This document shows, piece after piece, positions 19,066 to 30,202 of a stretch of DNA of 64,000 nt; within the stretch, counting starts at the first letter, position 1, and each line of letters begins with the position of its first letter. The notes under the pieces were generated by a model. The model worked only from the letters and a program-made list of their open reading frames with translations. It was not told the DNA's origin and made no database searches. The DNA lies in contig NZ_MAEJ01000007.1 of NCBI RefSeq assembly GCF_009933175.1, positions 1 to 64,000 of the forward strand. The letters run 5' to 3'. The position numbers and the translations under genes are program-made. Source of the DNA: Candidatus Enterococcus huntleyi. GTDB taxonomy: Bacteria > Bacillota > Bacilli > Lactobacillales > Enterococcaceae.

Positions 19066-19095
19066 TTGACAGCGCCCACACGGACGTGTTTTACT
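19066..19095 (+). promoter_or_regulatory. Promoter and operator-like palindrome for the ManD-type gene
   Basis: TTGACA at 19066-19071 is followed 18 bp later by a weak -10, TTTACT. The spacer contains the inverted repeat ACACG-GA-CGTGT (19078-19089), well placed for repression. The GntR regulator encoded just downstream is a candidate binder, but its true site is not known. Confidence 0.5.
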
Positions 19096-19134
19096 ATTTA
19101 GGAAGAAACATTTATTTTACGAGGAGTGAGACAC

Positions 19135-20334
19135 ATGACACCAACCATTATTACCAATGTAAAAAGCTACGCGATCAAGCCTGACCGCCATAATTTATTA
19201 GTCGTCAAAGTCGAAACAAATAAAGGTGTATCTGGCCTCGGCTGTGGCACGTTTCAATTTAGACCACTGGCTGTTCAAACAGTCGTGGAAGAATATTTAA
19301 AACCGCTATTGATCGGTCGCGATGCCAATCAAATCGAAGATATTTGGCAAGTCATGAATGTCAATTCTTACTGGCGCAATGGCCCTGTAACCAACAATGC
19401 CATCTCTGGTGTCGATATGGCGCTCTGGGATATCAAGGCTAAGTTAGCCGATATGCCACTCTACCAATTATTAGGTGGCAAAGCCCGTACAGCGATTCCT
19501 GCGTACACACATGCCGTTGCCGATAACTTAGACGATTTGTATAAAAAAATCGATCAATTCTTAGACGAAGGTTATCGACATATCCGTTGCCAATTAGGCT
19601 TTTATGGTGGCAATCCCAGCAACTTACAAACGCCAGAACAACCGTTGGAAGGCTCTTACTTTGATCCAGATGATTATACCGAGACAACTTTGAAAATGTT
19701 CGCGGCGATTCAAGAGAAATATGGCCATCAGTTCAAAATGCTGCACGATGTCCATGAACGTTTACAGCCTAACCATGCGATTCGTTTTGCCAAAGCCTGC
19801 GAACCATTTAATCTATTTTTCTTAGAAGATATTTTGCCACCTAATCAAAACGAATGGTTGGCACAATTGCGTAGTCAAACCACTACGCCGATTGCTACCG
19901 GCGAACTTTTCAACAATCCAATGGAATGGAAAGAATTGGTTCGTAACCGTCAAATCGACTATATGCGTGCTCATGTTTCGCAAATTGGTGGGATTACACC
20001 GGCACTTAAATTAGCACATTTCTGTGAAGCGATGGGCATTCGAATTGCTTGGCATACTCCTTCAGATATTTCACCTGTCGGTTTAGCAGTCAACACGCAT
20101 CTGAATATTCACTTACACAATGCCGCGATTCAAGAAAATATCGATGTACCAGAAAACACGCAAAAACTCTTTGGGCACATTCCAGCACCTAAAAAAGGCT
20201 TCTTCTATCCAATCGAACGCCCAGGAATTGGCGTTACTTTTAACGAAGAGCTTGCTGAAGAATTCCCAGTTGTCTATCGTCCACACGAATGGACCCAAAG
20301 CAGAATTCCTGACGGCACCATCGTAACACCATAA
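19135..20334 (+). CDS. Enolase-superfamily dehydratase, ManD/RspA subgroup
   Basis: A 399-residue enzyme related to D-mannonate dehydratase and RspA. I start at ATG 19135 after GAGGAG; a GTG three codons earlier overlaps that site. The capping domain is followed by the barrel with the metal ligands in HDVHER (about residue 204), LEDILPP and GELFNN, and the late WHTPSD histidine. The N-terminal [23 protein letters not shown] is the subgroup mark. Many members have low or no mannonate activity, so the substrate (an acid sugar) is uncertain. It is followed by a terminator and a convergent GntR gene; no uronate-pathway kinase or aldolase is nearby. Confidence 0.85.
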   Translation: MTPTIITNVKSYAIKPDRHNLLVVKVETNKGVSGLGCGTFQFRPLAVQTVVEEYLKPLLIGRDANQIEDIWQVMNVNSYWRNGPVTNNAISGVDMALWDIKAKLADMPLYQLLGGKARTAIPAYTHAVADNLDDLYKKIDQFLDEGYRHIRCQLGFYGGNPSNLQTPEQPLEGSYFDPDDYTETTLKMFAAIQEKYGHQFKMLHDVHERLQPNHAIRFAKACEPFNLFFLEDILPPNQNEWLAQLRSQTTTPIATGELFNNPMEWKELVRNRQIDYMRAHVSQIGGITPALKLAHFCEAMGIRIAWHTPSDISPVGLAVNTHLNIHLHNAAIQENIDVPENTQKLFGHIPAPKKGFFYPIERPGIGVTFNEELAEEFPVVYRPHEWTQSRIPDGTIVTP

Positions 20335-20345
20335 ATTGATTAAGT

Positions 20346-20397
20346 AAAAACCGTTGCGACTCTGAGATTCGGTACCTCTTGAGTCGCAACGGTTTTT
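20346..20397. terminator. Bidirectional terminator
   Basis: A perfect 17-bp stem (AAAAACCGTTGCGACTC and its complement) with an 18-base loop lies between the convergent ManD-type and GntR genes. A and T tracts sit on both sides. Confidence 0.92.
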
Positions 20398-20420
20398 CTG
20401 TCTATTTGTTTGAAACCTTC

Positions 20421-21128
20421 TCAATCAATTCTAGATTGATGAATAATCCGATCAAACGGTCGAATATACGTCACCGAATAATCAATCGCCAAGATGTCAC
20501 TGGATTCAAATACTCGTCCATCATCTAGTAAAGCTCGATTTTTTATCTGCATCGCCGGCGTGCCTCGCTTCGTCCTTAATAACTCAGACTGTTCTTTCGT
20601 TAGAGTCACTGGCGTATAATTACTGATATAATGGGAAATTTTATAGCCTTGTTTTTCAACAAATCGCTGAATCGAATGTTCTACCACTTCCTTAGTCACC
20701 TCAGGAAATAATTTGACAGGTAATATTGAGTGCTCCAACTGTTCAATTTTGTAATTAACGATTCGAATACGCTCAAAATACCAGACCTCTTCATTCTCAG
20801 CCAATTGAAATAAGCGCCGCTCTTCATAATCGGCTACCCGCTTTTCTAATTTCAACACACGCGATTCAATCCGATCATAAGGCGTTCGCGTCAATGAATT
20901 AAAAATTAACGGATTCTTGACCCATTTTTCGTGGACAAAAATACCTGAACCTTGAACCACACGGACAATCCCAATCTCTTCCAAACTTTTAATTGCTTGC
21001 TGGATAGTAAATCTCGAGACGCCATAAGAAGTAGCTAAGTCCCGCTGATTTGGCAACTTCCCATCCGCATATTCTTCTTGATAAATCTTACTCAATAAAT
21101 CTTGAACAATAAATTCTCTCTTTTTCAT
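20421..21128 (-). CDS. GntR-family regulator (HutC/UTRA type)
   Basis: A 235-residue regulator. ATG 21128 (MKKREF) follows AAGGAG; the frame is open 11 codons further upstream without such a site. The winged helix-turn-helix covers residues 1-70, including LPNQRDLATSYGVSRFTIQQAIKSLEEIGIV and GSGIFV. A UTRA effector domain follows, with YFERIRIVNY and HSILPVKLFPEV typical of HutC-type proteins. It probably responds to a sugar phosphate and may regulate the adjacent ManD-type gene and the PTS gene beyond it, which is inference from location. Confidence 0.88.
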   Translation of the reverse strand: MKKREFIVQDLLSKIYQEEYADGKLPNQRDLATSYGVSRFTIQQAIKSLEEIGIVRVVQGSGIFVHEKWVKNPLIFNSLTRTPYDRIESRVLKLEKRVADYEERRLFQLAENEEVWYFERIRIVNYKIEQLEHSILPVKLFPEVTKEVVEHSIQRFVEKQGYKISHYISNYTPVTLTKEQSELLRTKRGTPAMQIKNRALLDDGRVFESSDILAIDYSVTYIRPFDRIIHQSRID

Positions 21129-21259
21129 TGATTTCTCCTTAGGCTTCCCGTGGAAAACCACATCACTTTCCCTATAAGACTTACTCGTCGCGTATTAAGT
21201 TAAGTAATCAGCTAGCTTCTCAGTCTATCTACCTGTCACCTGACCTATTAACCCACTGA

Positions 21260-21853
21260 TTAGCCAAACTCGTTCGGCTTAAACTGTGCTTGAATATCGG
21301 CAAACCGTTTCAACGGTTCCTGATTCGGCTGATGCTCACCAATCATCTTCTCCATCCAAACCATGTTGTACCACGTATTATATTTGTAGCCACATTGATA
21401 AAATTCACCAACTAAACGGTAGCCTAGACGTTCATGGTAGCTGACACTATCCTTAGTAAGATATTGATCTTCAACTGCAGGATATGCAATACAGGCATAT
21501 AAGTTTAAAATTCCTTGTTGTTCTAAGGCAGCTTCAAGCGCCGTATATAATTTTTTTCCCAAGCCCATTCGTTTGCAATTCGGATCAACATAAATCGTCG
21601 TTTCAACTGCATAATCATAAGCCGCTCGCCCTTTAAAAGCACTCGCATGCGCATAACCGACGATTTTCTGTCCTTTTTTTGCGATAAGATAAGGATAACG
21701 TTCTAAAGTCGTCGCCATCCGATTTTTGAATTCTTGGACAGTCGGCACTTCATATTCAAAAGTGATTGCTGTCTCTTCCACGTAATACGCATAAATGGCC
21801 AGCAACGCCTCTGCATCATCCAATGTTGCCAGTTCAATCTGTAATTTATCCAT
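21260..21853 (-). CDS. GNAT N-acetyltransferase (phosphinothricin acetyltransferase-like)
   Basis: A 197-residue acetyl-CoA-dependent transferase. ATG 21853 (MDKLQIELAT) is preceded by GGAGGG; the longer frame starting 22 codons upstream has a hydrophobic, poorly supported N-terminus. The acetyl-CoA loop is CKRMGLGKKLYTALE (about residues 117-131), and the later SVSYHERLGYRLVGEFYQCGYKYNTWYNMVWMEK is typical of Pat/YncA-like enzymes that acetylate small amines or amino-acid analogues. The extra 25 residues at the C-terminus are charged. Substrate unknown. Confidence 0.85.
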   Translation of the reverse strand: MDKLQIELATLDDAEALLAIYAYYVEETAITFEYEVPTVQEFKNRMATTLERYPYLIAKKGQKIVGYAHASAFKGRAAYDYAVETTIYVDPNCKRMGLGKKLYTALEAALEQQGILNLYACIAYPAVEDQYLTKDSVSYHERLGYRLVGEFYQCGYKYNTWYNMVWMEKMIGEHQPNQEPLKRFADIQAQFKPNEFG

Positions 21854-21972
21854 CCAAATCCCTCCATCCAATAAAATTAGTATAGCATTATTAGACGCCG
21901 GTACAATAAAAACTCCCAAGAAGTTTCCCTCTCAGAAGTTTTTTTCTGTCCAATACATGCACAACAAAATAA

Positions 21973-22794
21973 TTAACGCCACTGAGAAATATATTCCCCA
22001 GCTAAATCATATTCAAAATTTAAATCTGTATGCCCACGAATTCCCTGCACACCAACTGTCCAAGTCCACCGCTTACTGGAACCATTTAGAATCACAATCG
22101 AAACTCCTGGATAATAGGTATCCAACTCATTGATAGAGGCTTCGGTCTCTTTAATTATTTTTGGAATAACTGTCCAATCAATCTTATCATAGGCAATCGT
22201 CTGACTGACTGGAATCGTGATTTCATCTGCGTCTTTCTTCCATTTCATCAGAGGATTCGTCGGCCAATACCAGTACTCATCCTGTAAATCAGTGGTCGGA
22301 TTGACTACCCGAGCCACTGCATAAACGCCACTTTTCAACGGGACATTGCGGACATGAAAACTAAAACTAATCAATTGCAGATCTTTTCCCTTTAGCAATT
22401 TTAAGTCAGAAAGTTTTCCCATAATAGCAGCCGTTTTCGCCTCATCACGAAAATCATTTCGATCAAACGGCAAATACGTAGTGAAGCAGCCAATGATCAG
22501 ACTACCTACGGGGATAACTAGCAAAGTCACTAACCAATAGGTCAATTTTTTTCGTTTTTTTAGACCCGTAACTAGAAAAATTATCATCATCAAGCCCGTT
22601 CCTACAAGCCAGACTACAGGGATTAGACGGATCATCCTATTCCTAGTTTCAGCAAGCTCATACTCATTGATTCCCAACCAATTTTCCGCTAAGTTGACGT
22701 TATTCAGGACGACTAAGCCCAATACAGAGCCAATTACGAGAAGCCAGAATAATAAAATAAGGACACTCGCGATTACTTTTCTTGATTTCTCCAT
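21973..22794 (-). CDS. Membrane-anchored protein of unknown function
   Basis: A 273-residue protein I do not recognise. Three predicted membrane helices lie in the first 110 residues (about 9-30, 52-74 and 82-107). The remaining 165 residues are soluble and contain several Trp and Tyr, for example DEYWYWPTNPLMKW. AAAGGA stands 8 bp before the ATG. It has its own surroundings: the acetyltransferase lies 119 bp downstream, and the 413 bp upstream contain no gene. Its place near transport genes gives no clear hint to function. Confidence 0.6.
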   Translation of the reverse strand: MEKSRKVIASVLILLFWLLVIGSVLGLVVLNNVNLAENWLGINEYELAETRNRMIRLIPVVWLVGTGLMMIIFLVTGLKKRKKLTYWLVTLLVIPVGSLIIGCFTTYLPFDRNDFRDEAKTAAIMGKLSDLKLLKGKDLQLISFSFHVRNVPLKSGVYAVARVVNPTTDLQDEYWYWPTNPLMKWKKDADEITIPVSQTIAYDKIDWTVIPKIIKETEASINELDTYYPGVSIVILNGSSKRWTWTVGVQGIRGHTDLNFEYDLAGEYISQWR

Positions 22795-23207
22795 AGTACG
22801 ATCCTTTCTGGTAAATAGATTGCTACAAATAAATTGACTTTGACAAGACGAATGAATAAATACTAGATAGTGTATGAATACTCATAATAAGTTTAGCATA
22901 TCCCTTCACAATCCCCGCTTGATTTGCGTTTTTTTATGTGGAAGGTCACTTCTATTTATGATTATCTACTGAATGGGAATCTTAGCTATTCATGGAACTG
23001 TTTTATGCGCTGTTTTATGAATTATTTACCCACTAACAAAATCAAAATAAAAAACTACACGTACTATGTATTCGTGTAGAGTAAAAAACGTTACTATAGA
23101 TAATAATTTTTTTGCAGTTGGTTCTGAACAAATAAATACACAATTCACGAAAACATAGCAGCAACAATTATTTATTTTGGCAGCAAATTCATCACTTCAT
23201 ACTATTT
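22795..23207. other. Intergenic region without a visible gene
   Basis: 413 AT-rich bases between the membrane protein and the TauE/SafE permease. The only clear structure is the hairpin at 23055-23079, which fits a terminator for the permease gene. Confidence 0.6.
23045..23079 (-). terminator. Terminator downstream of the TauE/SafE permease
   Basis: On the minus strand CTACACG pairs with CGTGTAG across an 11-base loop and is followed by six T and more U-rich sequence. Confidence 0.75.
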
Positions 23208-23987
23208 TCATTTGGAAATAAGAAGCACACCATTATAAATATTTATCAAGAGAACCAGCGCTATCACAAGTTGGAATATTATTGTTATCTTTTGAGCTGA
23301 AAAGAGTACACTAACCTTCGCACCAATTAGGCCACCTAAAATTGCTGCAGGAATTATATACCAAAGAATGGTGAAATCGTAAGGTGAAAAACCGGTGTTT
23401 AAAGCGATTGTAATGATTTTTGAGAGTTGCGAGAATAAAATCGTACAAATCGAATAAACAGTGGCCTCTTTAATGGGCATAGCAAAAAGTAGCATCAAAA
23501 GAGAAACATTAATAGGTCCCCCACCTATCCCAAGAAGACTTCCTAAAAATCCTAGTAAAACACCGCAAAATAAATACCAGTATATTACTTTCAACTCATA
23601 AGGTTGCCAATTATATCGCGTATATAAAAAGGCAAATATAAGCAAGCTTATTGTTAGTAAGATTTGAATTAATTGCACCGTGGTCCCCTCAAATAGTTGT
23701 ACGAATTTTTCAAAGACCATACTGCCAAAACTTCCACCTATAATGGCCCCTATAGATAAGACAATAACTTTTTTCCAAACCAATGACAAGCCATTCTGGA
23801 CTTGACGTGTTGTAGATACGACGGACATAACAAACACGGCTACTGTCGAATAGAAAGATATCCCACTTACTGAATCCAAAGAAAAGATTTCTAGCACAGG
23901 TTTAATAATCACGCCACCACCCATGCCAGAAATCGCCCCAACTGTATTGGCAACCACAATAACAATAAAATATAATAAACCTTTCAA
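23208..23987 (-). CDS. TauE/SafE-family sulfite/organic-anion permease
   Basis: A 259-residue inner-membrane protein with seven or eight predicted helices and the two family repeats: GAISGMGGGVIIKPVL near the N-terminus and GSLLGIGGGPINVSLL near residue 150. Family members export sulfite, sulfonates or other small anions; the substrate here is unknown. The start is a TTG at 23987, the only codon well placed behind GGGAGGAG. A strong hairpin lies just upstream, between it and the cytidylate-kinase-like gene. Confidence 0.88.
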   Translation of the reverse strand: MKGLLYFIVIVVANTVGAISGMGGGVIIKPVLEIFSLDSVSGISFYSTVAVFVMSVVSTTRQVQNGLSLVWKKVIVLSIGAIIGGSFGSMVFEKFVQLFEGTTVQLIQILLTISLLIFAFLYTRYNWQPYELKVIYWYLFCGVLLGFLGSLLGIGGGPINVSLLMLLFAMPIKEATVYSICTILFSQLSKIITIALNTGFSPYDFTILWYIIPAAILGGLIGAKVSVLFSAQKITIIFQLVIALVLLINIYNGVLLISK

Positions 23988-24013
23988 GATAGATAACTCC
24001 TCCCTAAAAAATA

Positions 24014-24054
24014 AGATTGGACTATTAGTCAGTCTCTGACTAGTTGTCCAATCT
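24014..24054 (-). terminator. Hairpin with T-rich tail between the kinase-like gene and the TauE permease gene
   Basis: AGATTGGAC...GTCCAATCT with an inner TAGTCAG/CTGACTA stem forms a long two-part hairpin. On the minus strand it is followed by TTATTTTTT and then, within 10 bp, the permease ribosome site. It could end the upstream gene or attenuate the permease gene. Confidence 0.75.
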
Positions 24055-24177
24055 CTGTAAAAAATTAATTAGAAACTGAATCATTCCTTTTGTTGTTTTC
24101 CTTTATAGAGTTGTATTCAGCGTCTCATTTAATTATTCCCACACAAATCAATTTGATAGTTCGAGATTCCATCCCCC

Positions 24178-24828
24178 CTACTCCTCAGCTCTTCCGAAAT
24201 TAGCCGTTACGATTTTGTTGAATTCTTCTCTCTTCATTTTCTGCTCTGACACGGCAGCAACAAGTATTTCCACACATTGCTCTTTTGAAAGATATGCTGT
24301 ATTTAAACATAAATCGTATGCTTCCTTCTTGCCCCAAGTAGTACGATTATAACTTGCGTTAGTATACAATTCTCGCGCTCGATCTTCCTTTTTTAAGATT
24401 GCTTCTAGTTCAACTTTAGAAAAATCACAAGCTTCATAGCGATTATCTAGGATGACTCGAGAACTTTTTTCTTCAATTGAAGAGCTATAAATCATCACTG
24501 ACAAATAAGATTCTCTATCTTCTGTACAGTTCTCATTTCCTCGCTCATGAATTAGACAAGGTGTTCTTTTTAAAAGGTTTCGTATCTCTTCATTAAAAGT
24601 AGAATGAATTTGTTTGAAATTTTCATTTTCCCGTAGTGCCTGAAAAGATTGAGCATCGTTCTCCAGATTTAAATTTAGAAGATTTAAGTTTTTCTCAATT
24701 CTAGGGTCACCAATACGTTCGATAAGATTGACGTCATCACAAAATGTAATGCCCAATACTTTTGCCGTAACTACGCCAATCCATCGCCCCATACTACAGT
24801 ACTCACTGTCTAAAAATATGTGCTTCAT
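24178..24828 (-). CDS. Cytidylate-kinase-like family protein
   Basis: A 216-residue protein of the Cytidylate_kin2 type (AAA-like P-loop fold). ATG 24828 has AGGAGG 9 bp upstream; an overlapping GTG one codon earlier is less likely. The N-terminus has SEYCSMGRWIG in place of a standard Walker A, as usual in this family, followed by ITFCDDVNLIE. The second half carries KKEDRARELYTNASYNRTTWGKKEAYDLCLNT, matching the lid and base-binding region. It is not the housekeeping cmk, which is at 53892. Family members are often beside transporters and their role is undefined. Confidence 0.75.
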   Translation of the reverse strand: MKHIFLDSEYCSMGRWIGVVTAKVLGITFCDDVNLIERIGDPRIEKNLNLLNLNLENDAQSFQALRENENFKQIHSTFNEEIRNLLKRTPCLIHERGNENCTEDRESYLSVMIYSSSIEEKSSRVILDNRYEACDFSKVELEAILKKEDRARELYTNASYNRTTWGKKEAYDLCLNTAYLSKEQCVEILVAAVSEQKMKREEFNKIVTANFGRAEE

Positions 24829-24966
24829 CACATCTTTCCTCCTGTTTATCTTTGAAAGCTAATTTATCTTGCTCTCTTTCAATTATTTTTAGATAGTCCA
24901 ATTCATTAACTCTAGCCGTTCTCGTGAGCTAGGTATATTTTGAAGAACAAGTCAACAGTTGCTTCC

Positions 24967-28262
<3,296 letters not shown>

Positions 28263-28303
28263 ACTATTTTCTCCTTTTTTATTATTAACCTTGTTGTAAT
28301 TCG

Positions 28304-28332
28304 ACTATAACGCGTCAAAAAATATTATTCAA
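28304..28332 (-). promoter_or_regulatory. Promoter of the beta-glucoside operon
   Basis: On the minus strand TTGAAT (28332-28327) and TATAGT (28309-28304) are 17 bp apart, about 35 bp before the PTS start codon. Confidence 0.6.
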
Positions 28333-28338
28333 TCCATT

Positions 28339-28352
28339 TGAAACCGTTTTAT
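28339..28352 (-). promoter_or_regulatory. Probable cre site (CcpA) at the beta-glucoside operon
   Basis: On the minus strand ATAAAACGGTTTCA fits the cre consensus except at its first two positions. It lies just upstream of the -35 region. Confidence 0.55.
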
Positions 28353-28406
28353 ACACTGTTGCTAAATCGTTCACTCTAATCCTGATTTTTACGCAACAAC
28401 GTTCCA

Positions 28407-28448
28407 AAAAAATCCACTCATTAACAATTTAGTTAATAAGTGGATTTT
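28407..28448 (-). terminator. Terminator overlapping the end of the RpiR gene
   Basis: A 17-bp stem (AAAATCCACT...AGTGGATTTT) with a run of seven T on the minus strand. Its left arm includes the last codons and stop of the RpiR gene, which uncouples the regulator from the operon it probably controls. Confidence 0.88.
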
Positions 28449-29325
28449 GAGATTTTCTTTTCAATTCAAATTCGGAAGAGTTTTTCTTTCGAATTTGTTC
28501 GTTGTATTCGTAATTGGTCGCAAAATAACTTGCATATAGCGTGTCCAATATAAAAGCTGCTGAAATTAATGTGCTAAAGTTTCCTAAGTTATCAATCAAT
28601 TTCTCTCTAGTAGAAAGATAAAGAGTGCAGGAAGATAGATTAGATAATGAGTTTTCACCGTAAGAGGTAATAATAATTGCCGGAATCTGTCGTTCTTTTA
28701 ATTTTTCAGCAACTCTTAACAGGCGACTCGTTTCTCCAGAATAGGAAATAAGAATGAAACAATCTGTTTTTCTTGCATTTATAGCTTCATAAAAGAGATT
28801 GTCTAGTCTTGTATCAATGATGACATTCTTCCCTATTTTTATCATTCTATTTCTAAAAGTTTGCCCCATCTCGATTGTATCCCCTGCTGAACCAATAAAA
28901 ATATTTTCACTTTTCCGAATGATATCCGTCGCCTCTTGCAGATTACGGGGGACTAATAAAGAAAGTGAATCAGCAATTGTTTCTTGATACAGTGCTCCAA
29001 TTTTATTAGCGATTATATGACTACGATCATTCTTAATAAATGGTCTATTCGGATCAATATCTTGGAAATGATTACTTAAATAAATAGTTTCTTCAAGAAA
29101 AGCATCTCTAAAATCATTATATCCACGAAATCCAATTTTCTGACAAAAACGAATAATAGTCGAAGGAGCAACATATAACTTATCAGCAATACTTCGTGCA
29201 CTTTCATTCCGCAGCGTTGTCTCATTTTCTATAAAATATTCGGCTATCGTTTTCTCGAGTTTTGTTAAGTTAGCCGACTCGACAATCTTTTCTCTCACTA
29301 GCAAATAGTGTTCCCCCCACTTCAT
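28429..29325 (-). CDS. MurR/RpiR-family regulator
   Basis: A 298-residue regulator with an N-terminal helix-turn-helix (about residues 1-80; SARSIADKLYVAPSTIIRFCQKIGFRGYNDFR) and a C-terminal SIS sugar-isomerase domain (about 130-260; IFIGSAGDT and LISYSGETSRLLRVAEKLKE). Such proteins sense phosphosugars. Its place directly before the beta-glucoside PTS and GH1 genes makes it the likely regulator of that operon. Three palindrome-like repeats lie upstream of its start. Confidence 0.9.
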   Translation of the reverse strand: MKWGEHYLLVREKIVESANLTKLEKTIAEYFIENETTLRNESARSIADKLYVAPSTIIRFCQKIGFRGYNDFRDAFLEETIYLSNHFQDIDPNRPFIKNDRSHIIANKIGALYQETIADSLSLLVPRNLQEATDIIRKSENIFIGSAGDTIEMGQTFRNRMIKIGKNVIIDTRLDNLFYEAINARKTDCFILISYSGETSRLLRVAEKLKERQIPAIIITSYGENSLSNLSSCTLYLSTREKLIDNLGNFSTLISAAFILDTLYASYFATNYEYNEQIRKKNSSEFELKRKSQNPLIN

Positions 29326-29388
29326 TTATCATATGATGTTATTCAATCACCTAGAATATGAAAAGTCAACGACCATATGGGATAATTC

Positions 29389-29487
29389 TTTCCATCGTAC
29401 TGAATTATCTTTGTATTTCACTTGATTTTATCCATCCTAATGGAAACTAATATGGTTTTAGCTAGCTTTATCCAGTGTACTGGATAA
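29389..29487. promoter_or_regulatory. Three operator-like palindromes at 40-bp intervals
   Basis: Copies at 29389-29407, 29428-29446 and 29468-29487 each begin with TTATCCA or TTTCCA and end with TGGA, TGAA or TGGATAA. The third is a 9-2-9 perfect palindrome, TTATCCAGT-GT-ACTGGATAA. The TCCA cores start at 29391, 29431 and 29471, exactly 40 bp apart. They lie upstream of the RpiR gene and are candidates for its binding sites. Confidence 0.6.
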
Positions 29488-29529
29488 ATAAACCGTATTT
29501 ATTGATTTTAGTCCATCAAATTAGTCAAA

Positions 29530-29570
29530 AAGCGTATCGAACATTAATTTCTTAATCATTCGATACGCTT
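29530..29570. terminator. Terminator after signal peptidase gene
   Basis: A perfect 12-bp stem (AAGCGTATCGAA and its complement) with a T-containing tail on both strands, just beyond the stop of the signal peptidase gene. Confidence 0.85.
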
Positions 29571-29581
29571 GTCTTATTTAT

Positions 29582-30133
29582 CTATGAAATCACTTTAATC
29601 TTATTAAATGGATAATAAACAAAGCGAGCTTTGCCGAATATATCCTGACTTGTTACTACACCGAACGAGCGGCTATCCTTAGAAACACGACGGTTATCGC
29701 CCATCACAAAGTAACTATCTTCAGGCAGCTTACGCATCCCCAGAAGGTTTTCCAACGTGAAATTAGTGGTATACGGCATTTTTTCTTCCGAGTTTTTTGC
29801 TTCATTTGCTAAAAAAGGTTCCTCAATCTTCTTCCCGTTGATATACAGTTGATCCTTTTCATATTCGATCTTATCGCCTGGAAGACCAATTACCCGTTTA
29901 ATGTAAGTATTACCATCAGAAAGCTGAAAAAGGACGACATCGAAGCGTTTGATTGGGGTGATTTTTTCCATAAGAATCATATCTCCCTGTTTCAATGTTC
30001 CCTCCATCGAATTTCCTTCCACTTCAATCGGAATGAGTAAAAATCCTCGAATCAAAAATACCATTGCCACAGCAATTATTATATATCGTATAATTAACCA
30101 AAGTTTTTCGAAAATCCACCGTCTTTTTTCCAC
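29582..30133 (-). CDS. lepB: Type I signal peptidase
   Basis: A 183-residue membrane-anchored protease that removes signal peptides from exported proteins. One N-terminal membrane helix (about residues 12-32) is followed by the catalytic Ser in GNSMEGTL (about 41) and the catalytic Lys in YIKRVIGLPGD (about 79). The late GDNRRVSKDSRSFG box E is intact. Paralogues are common in Firmicutes, so this may not be the only one in the cell. It is separate from the ctpA-like gene by 69 bp in the same direction. Confidence 0.93.
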   Translation of the reverse strand: MEKRRWIFEKLWLIIRYIIIAVAMVFLIRGFLLIPIEVEGNSMEGTLKQGDMILMEKITPIKRFDVVLFQLSDGNTYIKRVIGLPGDKIEYEKDQLYINGKKIEEPFLANEAKNSEEKMPYTTNFTLENLLGMRKLPEDSYFVMGDNRRVSKDSRSFGVVTSQDIFGKARFVYYPFNKIKVIS

Positions 30134-30202
30134 AGTTACTCCCTCATTTTCACTATCTTACCTCATTATATGAAATATTAGTCAAGATTGCTAATCATTC
30201 TT

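Noticed and set aside
24178-24828. Housekeeping cytidylate kinase
   Set aside because: The true cmk is at 53892-54566 in its conserved place beside rpsA. This protein lacks a normal Walker A motif.
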